From NCBI RefSeq assembly GCF_018343665.1, contig NZ_JAGYPM010000004.1, forward strand, positions 64,343 to 128,342: a stretch of DNA of 64,000 nt. Direction: 5' to 3'. Source of the DNA: Cytobacillus citreus (GTDB taxonomy: Bacteria > Bacillota > Bacilli > Bacillales > Cytobacillaceae). The position numbers and the translations under genes are program-made. The first letter of the stretch is position 1, and each line of letters begins with the position of its first letter. Shown one piece after another: positions 16,178 to 23,705 of this stretch. The notes beneath the pieces were generated by a model, which saw only the letters and a program-made list of their open reading frames with translations, was not told where the DNA came from and searched no databases.

Positions 16178-17047
16178 TTATACTAATTGTGTCTGTAAAA
16201 TAGTATTAGAAATAGGAATACGCCCATTTACTAACTCTGGCTCCGGTTTTCCAAGTGCAAAGCCCTGTCCCATGTGAACTCCTAGGTTTATTAGGAATTT
16301 CAGTTCTGATGCATCTTCAATTCCTTCTGCAATGACTTTGGTATTGGATTGTATAGCAAAATCCATCAGCAATTCTACTAAATGCTGCTTCTCTGGATGG
16401 TAATTGATCTCTCGGATAAGAGATTTGTCTAGCTTAATAAATTCTGGTTTTATCCGTACAAGAGTTTGTAAGCTGTTATATCCTGTCCCTGCATCATCTA
16501 CAGCAATGCGAAAGCCCTGTTTCCGATAATGCTCAATCATTATTTCAAACTGCTTATAATTAAAGACCGCCTCTTTTTCAGTAAGCTCTAAAACAATTTG
16601 GTTAGGGGATAGATTATATTTGGCCAACAATTCGAGGGTTATTCCAGTCCGATAAGCTGGGTCAGCTAACACTTGAGGCTGAATATTAAGGAATATTAAT
16701 GGCTCTTTGTGATGCTTAAAGTTTATAATTTGCTCTGAAAATCTCTCAAGAGATAGATTTCGTAAAAATTGCTCAACAGCAAAAACATCATTGCTTTTCC
16801 CTACATACTCATAAAATGATTCAGTTGTAGGAAATAATTCGGTGCTTTGAGGTCGGTTTAGAATCTCAAAACCAATTGTTGAACCTTCTTCTAGCGAGAG
16901 AATAGGCTGAAATACCGTTTTTACTTTACATCTTTGCATAAGTTCTTGTAGTTCTATACTTTTCTTATAATCTTGATAAAGACTCTCTTTCTTGGTGTTT
17001 AAATAGACAAGAAAGTTGAAAAAGTTGCTCAATCGGTTATTTTTCAT
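16178..17047 (-). CDS. EAL-domain cyclic-di-GMP phosphodiesterase
   Basis: 289-residue single-domain protein that should hydrolyse c-di-GMP to pGpG. All catalytic and metal residues can be seen: Glu61 in the EAL position (FEILNR), Asn in FLNIQP (about 121), Glu in LELTEKEA, the Asp pair in AVDDAGTGYNS (184-185), Lys in FIKLDKSL, Glu in IAEGIE and the late MGQGF Gln. It has a short N-terminal helix but no membrane segment or sensor domain, so it is cytosolic. The family usually continues after the EAL domain into CBS and GGDEF domains; here it stops, and those domains are encoded by the convergent neighbour. Confidence 0.93.
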   Translation of the reverse strand: MKNNRLSNFFNFLVYLNTKKESLYQDYKKSIELQELMQRCKVKTVFQPILSLEEGSTIGFEILNRPQSTELFPTTESFYEYVGKSNDVFAVEQFLRNLSLERFSEQIINFKHHKEPLIFLNIQPQVLADPAYRTGITLELLAKYNLSPNQIVLELTEKEAVFNYKQFEIMIEHYRKQGFRIAVDDAGTGYNSLQTLVRIKPEFIKLDKSLIREINYHPEKQHLVELLMDFAIQSNTKVIAEGIEDASELKFLINLGVHMGQGFALGKPEPELVNGRIPISNTILQTQLV

Positions 17048-17178
17048 AGCGCACCTATTGTAGAAAATTGTCGTTTAATCTATTTATATTATAGTTCCTT
17101 ATCAACAGTTCGAATAATAATTATTTGTAAAAATTATGTAAAACTATGTAAAACTATGTAATCGTTGGATAAAAGTAA

Positions 17179-17373
17179 GTATCAAAAGTCATAAATAAAG
17201 ATAAAAAAGTAGTGACCCAAGAAATAATTATTCTAAAAGAAACAAAGCCAGGAACTTATAAAGAATATTTCCATACAGATTACTTTTCTATGTCATATGT
17301 GCAATCTTTTACTACAGGACATTATGCGGAAAAAATGTTTAGCGATTATTCATATCGACTAATTTTAAATTGA
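17179..17373 (+). other. Short open frame, possible gene remnant
   Basis: A stop-free run of 64 codons with protein-like content (ETKPGTYKEYFHTDYFSMSY, then FTTGHYAEKMFSDYS) but no ATG near its start and no clear ribosome binding site; the best start would be GTG 17212. I do not recognise it. It could be the tail of a decayed gene. The rest of the gap from 17048 to the riboswitch promoter shows only three tandem copies of CTATGTAAAA-like sequence around 17136-17160. Confidence 0.3.
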
Positions 17374-17440
17374 TCAAATTGGCATTGTTGATCACGTAAA
17401 GGTTTGCAGGGTTTTTATTTTTTTGAATTAGAGCAAGTCC

Positions 17441-17469
17441 TTGACAAACACCCAATGATCTATTATTAT
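17441..17469 (+). promoter_or_regulatory. Sigma-A type promoter for the riboswitch operon
   Basis: TTGACA at 17441-17446 and TATTAT at 17464-17469 with an ideal 17-base spacer, about 20 bases before the riboswitch starts. Confidence 0.8.
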
Positions 17470-17490
17470 ATTAATATAAATTCAATATTC

Positions 17491-17611
17491 CTTTTAAGGG
17501 GAGTAGCTTTTACAGCAAAGTCGTCAGGACAGAGTGAATAACTCTCGGCTTTGTTGGCAACTATGACGTTGTTAGCAAGACCTTACCAGTTGGTAGAGGT
17601 CTTTTTTGTTT
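17491..17611 (+). promoter_or_regulatory. yybP-ykoY manganese riboswitch
   Basis: The conserved blocks of this Mn2+-sensing RNA are present in order: AAGGGGAGTAGC at 17497 onward, AAAGTCGTCA, GGCTTTGTTGGCAAC, then TTAGCAAGACCTTACC, matching the B. subtilis ykoY leader almost base for base as remembered. The last block pairs with GGTAGAGGTCT to form a terminator ending in a T-run, the expression platform: manganese binding favours the aptamer and lets transcription continue. It controls small proteins here rather than the usual exporter. Confidence 0.9.
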
Positions 17612-17614
17612 TTT

Positions 17615-17648
17615 GGGCCTATACCAGGTAACGGTATAGGCCCTTTTT
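17615..17648 (+). terminator. Second terminator after the riboswitch
   Basis: GGGCCTATACC at 17615-17625 pairs perfectly with GGTATAGGCCC at 17633-17643, followed by TTTTT. It directly follows the riboswitch's own terminator, so readthrough has to pass two terminators before the first gene. Confidence 0.88.
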
Positions 17649-17682
17649 CATTAAGGAAAATACATGATTTTGGAGGTATAGC

Positions 17683-17838
17683 ATGAAGAAGAAAAAACTA
17701 AGCTTCAATCGATTAATGGAAGAGAATAGAGAAGAAATTTTAAAAGATGAGTATGTATTAGAAAGGATTGAAAAGAAATTAGATAAAAAACATGAAGATA
17801 CATTAAAAAAGCAGCAACAAGTTCTATCAAATAATTAA
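17683..17838 (+). CDS. FbpB-family small basic protein
   Basis: 51-residue charged, mostly helical protein (MKKKKLSFNRLMEENREEIL at the start). It resembles the Fur-regulated basic protein FbpB family of Bacillus, proposed in B. subtilis to help the FsrA small RNA in iron sparing. GGAGGT precedes the ATG. It is the first gene behind the manganese riboswitch, so here it would respond to manganese rather than, or in addition to, iron. The family call rests on size, charge and the LSFxxLxxENRxEIL pattern. Confidence 0.6.
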   Translation: MKKKKLSFNRLMEENREEILKDEYVLERIEKKLDKKHEDTLKKQQQVLSNN

Positions 17839-17863
17839 TATAAAACAAACTGGAGGAATTCTT

Positions 17864-18307
17864 ATGTTTAAAAAAATAATCGCATCCCTAATGGTATTAA
17901 GTTTATGTTTAGCACCAGTGACATCTATTGTTAATCATAATCCGCATGTAGTAAGTGCTAAATCATATAAATCTGGTAAGAAATCGTACAACTCAGGCAC
18001 TCACAACAATTCGTCGTTCTATAAAAAAGATACTAATCAGCAAGTAAATAAGCAAAAAACAACTACAAATTTCACCAAAAAATCAAAGACTCCAAAGTCA
18101 AGTAAAAGTGGATTTTTAAAAGGATTAGCTTTTGGTGGATTAGCAGGATTACTTTTCGGAGGTCTTCTGGGTAACCTTGGTGTTTTAGGCTCTATTCTAG
18201 GATTGTTTATCAATGTCATGGCTATTATGGCTTTAGTTATGATTATACGTAAGGTATTCACTTCTTTAAAAAGAAAAAGAAGGGACAATCATACATGGGA
18301 AAGATAA
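17864..18307 (+). CDS. Exported or membrane protein with Gly-rich Tim44-like segment
   Basis: 147-residue protein with an N-terminal signal or anchor helix (MFKKIIASLMVLSLCLAPVTS), a Lys/Ser/Asn-rich linker, then a glycine-rich hydrophobic stretch FGGLAGLLFGGLLGNLG and a second helix, ending in a basic tail. Similar small proteins in Bacillus are annotated as Tim44-like, but no Tim44 fold can be proved. GGAGG precedes the ATG. It lies 25 bases after the FbpB-like gene and overlaps the next gene by 13 bases, so it belongs to the manganese-riboswitch operon. A role in the membrane response to manganese is only inferred. Confidence 0.7.
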   Translation: MFKKIIASLMVLSLCLAPVTSIVNHNPHVVSAKSYKSGKKSYNSGTHNNSSFYKKDTNQQVNKQKTTTNFTKKSKTPKSSKSGFLKGLAFGGLAGLLFGGLLGNLGVLGSILGLFINVMAIMALVMIIRKVFTSLKRKRRDNHTWER

Positions 18308-18585
18308 AAATAAACGAGCAAGATATAATTAATGCACTCTGTCTATATACTGCCGAAAAAAAGAAAGTCTCTCCCCACGAAGTCGAAATGGAGTTAATGT
18401 TTGATGATGAATATGGATTCTCAGCAGAATCCCATGTATTAGGGCGAAAACAAATTTTTATTACGGCAAATATTATCGAGGCAATCCGATTCTGGCTGGA
18501 TACCGAAATGGGCGTAGATCCGTTTGCAGCAAGAATTGAATTAATCCTCGATGATCATGAAGGTATTATTGCCTTTGTTGAATAA
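18295..18585 (+). CDS. DUF2653 family protein (YxcD-like)
   Basis: 96-residue acidic soluble protein that I recognise as DUF2653 (B. subtilis YxcD), function unknown. Characteristic stretches are INALCLYTAEKK, EVEMELMFDDEYGFSAE and a C-terminal acidic part (ELILDDHEGIIAFVE). The ATG lies inside the end of the preceding gene, which implies translational coupling. It is the last gene of the riboswitch operon; a rho-independent terminator follows. Confidence 0.8.
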   Translation: MGKIKINEQDIINALCLYTAEKKKVSPHEVEMELMFDDEYGFSAESHVLGRKQIFITANIIEAIRFWLDTEMGVDPFAARIELILDDHEGIIAFVE

Positions 18586-18601
18586 GTTTTATGATAGAAG
18601 A

Positions 18602-18632
18602 AGATCAGTCTCTCGAGAACTGATCTTTTTTT
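18602..18632 (+). terminator. Terminator of the riboswitch operon
   Basis: AGATCAGT and ACTGATCT around CTCTCGAG, followed by a run of seven T residues. Confidence 0.88.
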
Positions 18633-18728
18633 ATACGATCAGGTAGCTATGTTTAGTGAACAAAAGAAGGATAATAAATATCTTTGGTGAAGTTAATAGT
18701 AAAGAATAGAGTAGTAGGGAGTCAAAAT

Positions 18729-19718
18729 ATGAAATTAATTTCTCCGGAAGAATTGGTATTGGAAGATCTTATTAAAAGTTGCAGCTGTTATTTTGGATTT
18801 CAAGTATTGGAGACAATCCCAATAAAGCATGGCTGGCTAAATTTAAAGTGGCGCCTAATAACAGATTCTGGCATTTTTTTACTAAAGCAATACAATAAGG
18901 AAAGATTAAGAAAATATAACCATGCAGAACTGTTATTTGCATTCACTCAGCAAATGCGATTACACAGGGCTGGTTTTCCATGTCCTAAGCTTTACTCTTA
19001 TAATGGACAGATTCTGCTTGAATCAAATACTGGTGAACTTTTCTTGTTAATGGAATACTGTGATGGCAATATGATTCCTCCAGGTAAATTAAATAGCCAT
19101 CAAATGTATGACCTAGGAAGGGCAACAGGAAGAATGCATCAATTATTAAATGATGGATCAATAGTAAGGAAAAGAACACCTGTATTTTCACCATCTAGTA
19201 AGAAGGAGCGATTAACCCATTGGAAGTTAGTCAAGAGTCATCTGAGGGACAAGGGTAAAACGCACTTATTACCCATAATTGATACGCAATATAAAACTAC
19301 TGAAAACATAAATTTTGTAAATGATCATATAGGTGAATCAGGCTGGGCTCACCGTGATCTCTGGGTAGATAATATATTGTTTCATGACAGAGAACTAAGC
19401 GCTGTCTTAGATTTTGATAGAATGAAATATGATTTTCCTCAGCTTGATGTTGCAAGAGCTGTCATTTCTGGTGCGTTATATGAGAATAAATTAGATGTTT
19501 TCCTTGTTTCAGTTTTTGTTGAAGGATATAGAGAGGCACGTTTATTTGATAAAGGATGCTTACTTGAATCATTAAAATGGTTGTGGTATATGGAAAGTAC
19601 ATGGTGGATCCATGCTGAACTTGATTTACAAAGTGGCCCCTCACAGCGTTTTTCAGAGGAAATACAATGGTTGTCAGAAAATCTGACGGAATTGGAGTTC
19701 ATGTTAAAGGAGTTATAA
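18729..19718 (+). CDS. CotS-family spore coat kinase-like protein
   Basis: About 329 residues with the aminoglycoside phosphotransferase fold used by the CotS/YutH/YtaA coat proteins. The catalytic loop is WAHRDLWVDNILF (HxDxxxxN) and the metal-binding motif is AVLDFDRMKYD. Upstream, LLMEYCDGN is the hinge. Catalytic residues are present, so kinase activity is possible, although coat members may be structural. The ATG at 18729 follows GGGAG; an upstream in-frame TTG at 18684 lacks a site. It stands alone between terminators, and expression in the mother cell during sporulation would be expected from the family. Confidence 0.85.
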   Translation: MKLISPEELVLEDLIKSCSCYFGFQVLETIPIKHGWLNLKWRLITDSGIFLLKQYNKERLRKYNHAELLFAFTQQMRLHRAGFPCPKLYSYNGQILLESNTGELFLLMEYCDGNMIPPGKLNSHQMYDLGRATGRMHQLLNDGSIVRKRTPVFSPSSKKERLTHWKLVKSHLRDKGKTHLLPIIDTQYKTTENINFVNDHIGESGWAHRDLWVDNILFHDRELSAVLDFDRMKYDFPQLDVARAVISGALYENKLDVFLVSVFVEGYREARLFDKGCLLESLKWLWYMESTWWIHAELDLQSGPSQRFSEEIQWLSENLTELEFMLKEL

Positions 19719-19739
19719 CTAAGAAAATGGCCATTAAAT

Positions 19740-19770
19740 ATGGCAAACAGTGATTGATACTGTTCGCCAT
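19740..19770. terminator. Hairpin between CotS-like and DUF4257 genes
   Basis: ATGGCAAACAGT pairs with ACTGTTCGCCAT with one G-A mismatch. T-richness follows only loosely, so termination is probable but not certain. Confidence 0.5.
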
Positions 19771-19825
19771 TAAGCGAGTCTTCTTAATCTATAAGGATTT
19801 CTGAGAACCCTTGTCTTGGATGCCA

Positions 19826-20122
19826 TTAGCTATTATCTTTTTGGCGAATCTTTAAAAGTTCGAGAAATTTCAACAGCACATCACCACCAAACCCAGCAAT
19901 GATGGAAAGGAAGATAACCTTTAATGTTGAATCTGGATCTGTATAGACAACTAAGAATACTGCACCGATAGCCCCCAAAATGACTTCTTCCCAAAATCCT
20001 AGATAGATAAACTTCTTTGTTTTCCGGGGCATTACAATCTTGCCCTCATTTCTAATATGTCCTGCTACACCGACTAGTCCACCAATCATAACAGCGAAGA
20101 TAATGTTCATTAACATTTGCAC
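19826..20122 (-). CDS. DUF4257 family small membrane protein
   Basis: 98 residues with three hydrophobic segments, including FAVMIGGLVGVAGH near the start, GFWEEVILGAIGAVFLVVY in the middle and IFLSIIAGFGGDVLL towards the end. It matches the DUF4257 family of Bacillus membrane proteins, function unknown. The start is probably the GTG at 20122, six bases after GGAG; an ATG two codons on is possible. It stands alone. Confidence 0.75.
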   Translation of the reverse strand: MQMLMNIIFAVMIGGLVGVAGHIRNEGKIVMPRKTKKFIYLGFWEEVILGAIGAVFLVVYTDPDSTLKVIFLSIIAGFGGDVLLKFLELLKIRQKDNS

Positions 20123-20494
20123 TTCACACTCCTAAAGTCGAGATTTTTGGTTAAGCGACCTTAGTTTGATTCATGGTGTATTACCAGTATATAGAGTTAT
20201 TACAAAAAATAGTATGCGTAAAAATACCGAATTTTCCAAAATTTTACGTAGGAAAACTATACTGCAAAAAATTACATTTTTTAGAAAGTATCCTACTATT
20301 GCATTAGTTTCCTATATTGGACAATTACTTGATGAGATTTATTTTACAATATATACCAAAAAATATTTTATCATAAGAAAGAAGAAGGTGTATTGGTAAA
20401 AAGACTAAAACTACGAATTGAAAATGAGGGATTAAACATTTGGCTTTCATTAAAAATGGAATAAAAAACTAATAAAATATTTATTTTATTATTA

Positions 20495-20662
20495 GTGCGA
20501 ATGTAAAGCGCACATAGAATTCCCAATATATTCGCACCCATTTTTTATGCGTAAATTCCAAATTATAGTATAATTGTATTTGTAAGTTCTTTATTTATTA
20601 AAGAAAATAGCGATTATTTGATAATATTAATGATTATTAGTATTTTTTTATCAAAATTCGCT
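20495..20662 (+). other. CRISPR leader-like region
   Basis: Contains GTGCGAAT / ATTCGCAC (20495-20502 and 20530-20537) enclosing AAAGCGCACATAGAATTCCC, a pattern I recall from leaders of type I-C arrays in Bacillus, then an AT-rich stretch ending TCAAAATTCGCT directly before a single CRISPR repeat. The rest of the gap from 20123 holds an AT-rich open frame (20166-20399) with no start signal that I do not believe. Confidence 0.55.
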
Positions 20663-20694
20663 GTCGCACTCAACATGAGTGCGTGGATTGAAAT
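20663..20694 (+). CRISPR. Single orphan type I-C-like CRISPR repeat
   Basis: A 32-base unit beginning GTCGCACTCAACATGAGTGC and ending GTGGATTGAAAT. This is the classic Bacillus type I-C repeat form, with the GCACTC / GAGTGC palindrome and the ATTGAAA(T) 3' end that forms crRNA handles. No second repeat follows within the 140 bases before the next gene and no cas genes lie in the window. It looks like a leader plus one repeat: a fossil or an array that has lost all its spacers. Confidence 0.75.
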
Positions 20695-20779
20695 ATTGTT
20701 TCTGATAAGGATTGAGAAATCATTTTTATTGTAAACTCTATATAAGTGCGATGACTGTGTTAGAATCAAAAGTCTTCAC

Positions 20780-20820
20780 AAAAAAAGACTGGCAAAGATA
20801 CTTACTCCTCAGCCAGTCTT
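20780..20820 (-). terminator. Terminator overlapping the 3' end of the TPR regulator gene
   Basis: On the minus strand AAGACTGGC and GCCAGTCTT form the stem, followed by TTTTTTG. The stop codon of the regulator lies in the loop, so the last codons of the gene are also the terminator's first arm. Confidence 0.8.
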
Positions 20821-22058
20821 GCTTTTTTTATTACTTCATACTGTTCAATAGCAAAATCTTTAAATGGGGTCGATGGTAGCTGATAAAAATGGTTGTAAGC
20901 TATTTCTGCAAATTGAGATGCTTCATCTACTTTCCCTAGTTCTAAGTGACAAAGTGCTTTATGCGTGTCCATAATAAAAAAGTGAGACAAATCAAACGGA
21001 TGATGTATAAAAGGTGGAATCTCTATTTTTTCTAGGCAATGGAGTGCTTCTCTATAATGAGCAAGGCGATACAAGGCTTTGCCTTTTTCAAGGTTAAAAT
21101 AATGTTTAAAAGTCTCTGTCATGCTCGGATCTGTTAAACACTGATCAATCTTTTCTAGTGCTTCTGTGTATTCATGTTTTTCAGAGATAAGGGATTCTAT
21201 CATCATAAAATGATAAAACAGGATAGAATTTGTATCATCAGCAAACTCTCCGTATTGCTTTAACTTCAGTAAGTAATGGATCTTTTTTTCCTTATTTTTC
21301 TCCATCATTGCTTGGGCAGCTGCCAGTCGATATAATTCATCAATTAGATAAAAAATTCTATTCTCTTTGGAAAAGGCAATGGCACTATCCATCACTCGTG
21401 TTGCCGACTCCGAATCACCCACAGCAAAGTATAAAATCGCTTCATAATAATCAAGATCCAGCCGAGTCTTTGGATCAATGTAGACGTGTTTTGCTTCGAT
21501 TTTTGCGCGATCATTTAAAAATATCGTTAAGGCTTCTTCATAGTGATGATCGATGAATTTTTCCGTTGCGAGGAATACGCTGATTGATGCACGCCTTGAA
21601 GTAAGGTTCATTTGATCGTATATTTCTGCAGCTTGTCCGGAAAATTTCTGCCAACCTTCCATTTTTTCGTTGTAAAGACAGCGGCTATAAATATCTAATA
21701 ATCGTGCTGACTCATAGCCTTGAGTTAGGTTTGCAATGTAAGGCTTAATGAGATCAATAATTTCCTTATCTTGCTCTGTCTTTATTAGTTGGTTTTCTGT
21801 TTCGCATAAGTTTTCAATATTGTATAATTCCTCTGCTTTTTCAAGGGTTTTCCTTAATTCCTGTAAACTAATTTCCTCTAATAAATCAGACATCTCTACT
21901 CCAAGGCGTTCAGCAATATAATGTAAGCTTTCTATTGAAGGATTCGCCTTATTGTTTTCAATAAGACTGAGCATCCCTTTTGTTAGGCTTTCACCAGCTA
22001 ATTCTTCGAGTGTCATTTTCTTCTGTTTTCGTAGTGTTCGAATTCGTTCTCCTAACAT
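20802..22058 (-). CDS. XRE-type HTH regulator with TPR-like helical repeats
   Basis: 418-residue regulator with an N-terminal helix-turn-helix (ERIRTLRKQKKMTLEELAGESLTKGMLSLIENNKANPS) and a long all-helical C-terminal part with TPR-like repeats. This architecture resembles the RRNPP regulators (PlcR, NprR, Rap group) whose repeats often bind signalling peptides. No peptide gene is recognisable next to it. It is divergent from an MFS efflux gene, and two identical-spaced palindromes lie between the two starts, so it most likely represses or activates that pump and its own gene. AGGAG precedes the ATG. Confidence 0.85.
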   Translation of the reverse strand: MLGERIRTLRKQKKMTLEELAGESLTKGMLSLIENNKANPSIESLHYIAERLGVEMSDLLEEISLQELRKTLEKAEELYNIENLCETENQLIKTEQDKEIIDLIKPYIANLTQGYESARLLDIYSRCLYNEKMEGWQKFSGQAAEIYDQMNLTSRRASISVFLATEKFIDHHYEEALTIFLNDRAKIEAKHVYIDPKTRLDLDYYEAILYFAVGDSESATRVMDSAIAFSKENRIFYLIDELYRLAAAQAMMEKNKEKKIHYLLKLKQYGEFADDTNSILFYHFMMIESLISEKHEYTEALEKIDQCLTDPSMTETFKHYFNLEKGKALYRLAHYREALHCLEKIEIPPFIHHPFDLSHFFIMDTHKALCHLELGKVDEASQFAEIAYNHFYQLPSTPFKDFAIEQYEVIKKARLAEE

Positions 22059-22091
22059 GTTGTTTAGGCACTCTCCTATTTTTAATCATTT

Positions 22092-22108
22092 GTTTAATTA
22101 TATTAAAC
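22092..22108. promoter_or_regulatory. Operator palindrome 1
   Basis: GTTTAATTATATTAAAC, a 17-bp near-perfect palindrome, within 35 bases of the TPR regulator start. It recurs nearly identically 55 bases away, both copies flanked by TTT on the left and TTTTG on the right. Probable binding site for the adjacent HTH regulator. Confidence 0.75.
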
Positions 22109-22146
22109 TTTTGCTTGAAAGGGAAGAGAATGTTATGTTACGATTT

Positions 22147-22163
22147 GTTTAATTAAATTAAAC
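22147..22163. promoter_or_regulatory. Operator palindrome 2
   Basis: GTTTAATTAAATTAAAC, second copy of the same palindrome, 20 bases before the MFS start codon. Centre-to-centre distance to the first is 55 bp, about five helical turns, which would let two dimers sit on the same face of the DNA. Confidence 0.75.
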
Positions 22164-22182
22164 TTTTGGTGTGGAGGTTATT

Positions 22183-23484
22183 ATGGAAAAGGCTTATAAG
22201 TTAAAAAAAGCAACATATCATTTATGGACATTTACGATTAGCAAGTTAATTTCCTCATTTGGATCTCAAGTGTATACATTTGCCATTAGTTTTTATATTT
22301 TACAAATGACAGGATCTGCCACGAGCTTTGCCACGAACCTTATTTGCAATGTTTTACCTCGTACACTCGTTTCCCCGTTTGCAGGGTATGCTGCGGATAA
22401 ATATTCAAGAAAGATGATCGTCATTATTGCGCAAATTGGTACGACGATTGCAATTGGCGGGTTACTTGTCGTTAGTTTAACATCTGGTCTTTCGCTTGCT
22501 GCTATTTATATGACCACGATTATTTTGTCACTTACTTCAACTTTTTCAGGGGTGACCTTCACTTCGTCCATTAGCGGACTTGTCGATGGAGCAAGAATTC
22601 AAAAAGCGATGTCAATGAATCAGATGTCCATTTCTTTCGCTTCGATTGGAAGTCCTGCAGTAGGCGGTTTATTATACGGATCCGTCTCAATGCCAGTTTT
22701 CCTTATTATCTATATGATTGCTTCTAGCATAGCTGTTATTCTTGAATCCACAATGAATTTCAATCTCTTCGCTAATCGTAAAAAGAAAGTTGAAGGCGAA
22801 AGAAAAGAATCCATGTGGCAAAGTATGAAAGCAGGATTTAGCTATTTGAAATTACAGCCTCTTATTATGGCAATGATTTGGATCGCCTTACTCGTTAATT
22901 TCTTATTTGGTGCTTTTGAAGTTGGCTATTCATTTATCCTGATTGAAAAGTTGAAGATTGCTTCTAATCATTTCGGTTTTACACAAGGGGCTTTAGCAGT
23001 TGGAATGTTATTGATGTCCATATATTTCTCTGCCAGAAAAGAAGTGAAATTCCCGTTTCTCGTTTCAAAAAGAGGAATTATGTGTATGGGAATGCTCATG
23101 GGTGGCGTTTCTATACCATTATTAGTTGCCATGCCGTATCCCATTATTTTTTCCTATTATGCAATCCTTATGTTCGCTTTCGGTGTAATGGTTATTATCG
23201 TAAATACCCCATTGCAAGTGTTCATGCAAAAACAAATTGATGATGATTTTAAAGGACGTGTTTTCTCTATCCTGGAAACGATGGCGATGGCACTTATGCC
23301 ATTAGGGATGGTACTATATGGAGTCCTGTATGATGTATTACCGGCTCAATGGGTACTGTTCTTGTCTTCTGCTGTACTCATCGGGGTTGTCCTTATCCTG
23401 GCAAGACCTTCCGTTGTAAGAAAAGCACATCCGGAATATAGAGAAACTAACGTCATTAAAGAAGAAGCGAAATCATTTTCATAA
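22183..23484 (+). CDS. MFS efflux transporter (MFS_3 / MefA-like)
   Basis: Membrane transporter of about 433 residues with 12 helices. It resembles the enterobactin/macrolide exporter branch of the major facilitator superfamily: GSQVYTFAISFYILQMTGSA in helix 1, then SPFAGYAADKYSRKMIVI as the loop 2-3 motif. The second half contains DDDFKGRVFSILETMA, typical of this branch. Substrate unknown. ATG 22183 follows GGAGG by five bases. It is divergent from the TPR regulator and has one of the twin operators just upstream, so it is probably inducible. Confidence 0.88.
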   Translation: MEKAYKLKKATYHLWTFTISKLISSFGSQVYTFAISFYILQMTGSATSFATNLICNVLPRTLVSPFAGYAADKYSRKMIVIIAQIGTTIAIGGLLVVSLTSGLSLAAIYMTTIILSLTSTFSGVTFTSSISGLVDGARIQKAMSMNQMSISFASIGSPAVGGLLYGSVSMPVFLIIYMIASSIAVILESTMNFNLFANRKKKVEGERKESMWQSMKAGFSYLKLQPLIMAMIWIALLVNFLFGAFEVGYSFILIEKLKIASNHFGFTQGALAVGMLLMSIYFSARKEVKFPFLVSKRGIMCMGMLMGGVSIPLLVAMPYPIIFSYYAILMFAFGVMVIIVNTPLQVFMQKQIDDDFKGRVFSILETMAMALMPLGMVLYGVLYDVLPAQWVLFLSSAVLIGVVLILARPSVVRKAHPEYRETNVIKEEAKSFS

Positions 23485-23705
23485 AACTGAATTTCAGAAA
23501 GTATAATTTTTTCTATAAAGCTAAATTTTAAAATAGTGGAATTTCACTTCGAGTTAATCCGTGATAAGGTTAAATTTCTGAAAAATTAAAATATATAGCT
23601 TCAAAATACAGAAACATACTACTAGATTTTTTACAAGATAGTGAAATTCCTTTCGTATTCCAAAATAAGTAGAGGTGTAATCATATTTAAGGGAGGGAAT
23701 TTAGA

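Noticed and set aside
20166-20399. 77-codon open frame before the CRISPR leader
   Set aside because: No ribosome binding site, very AT-rich and basic composition, no recognisable protein features.
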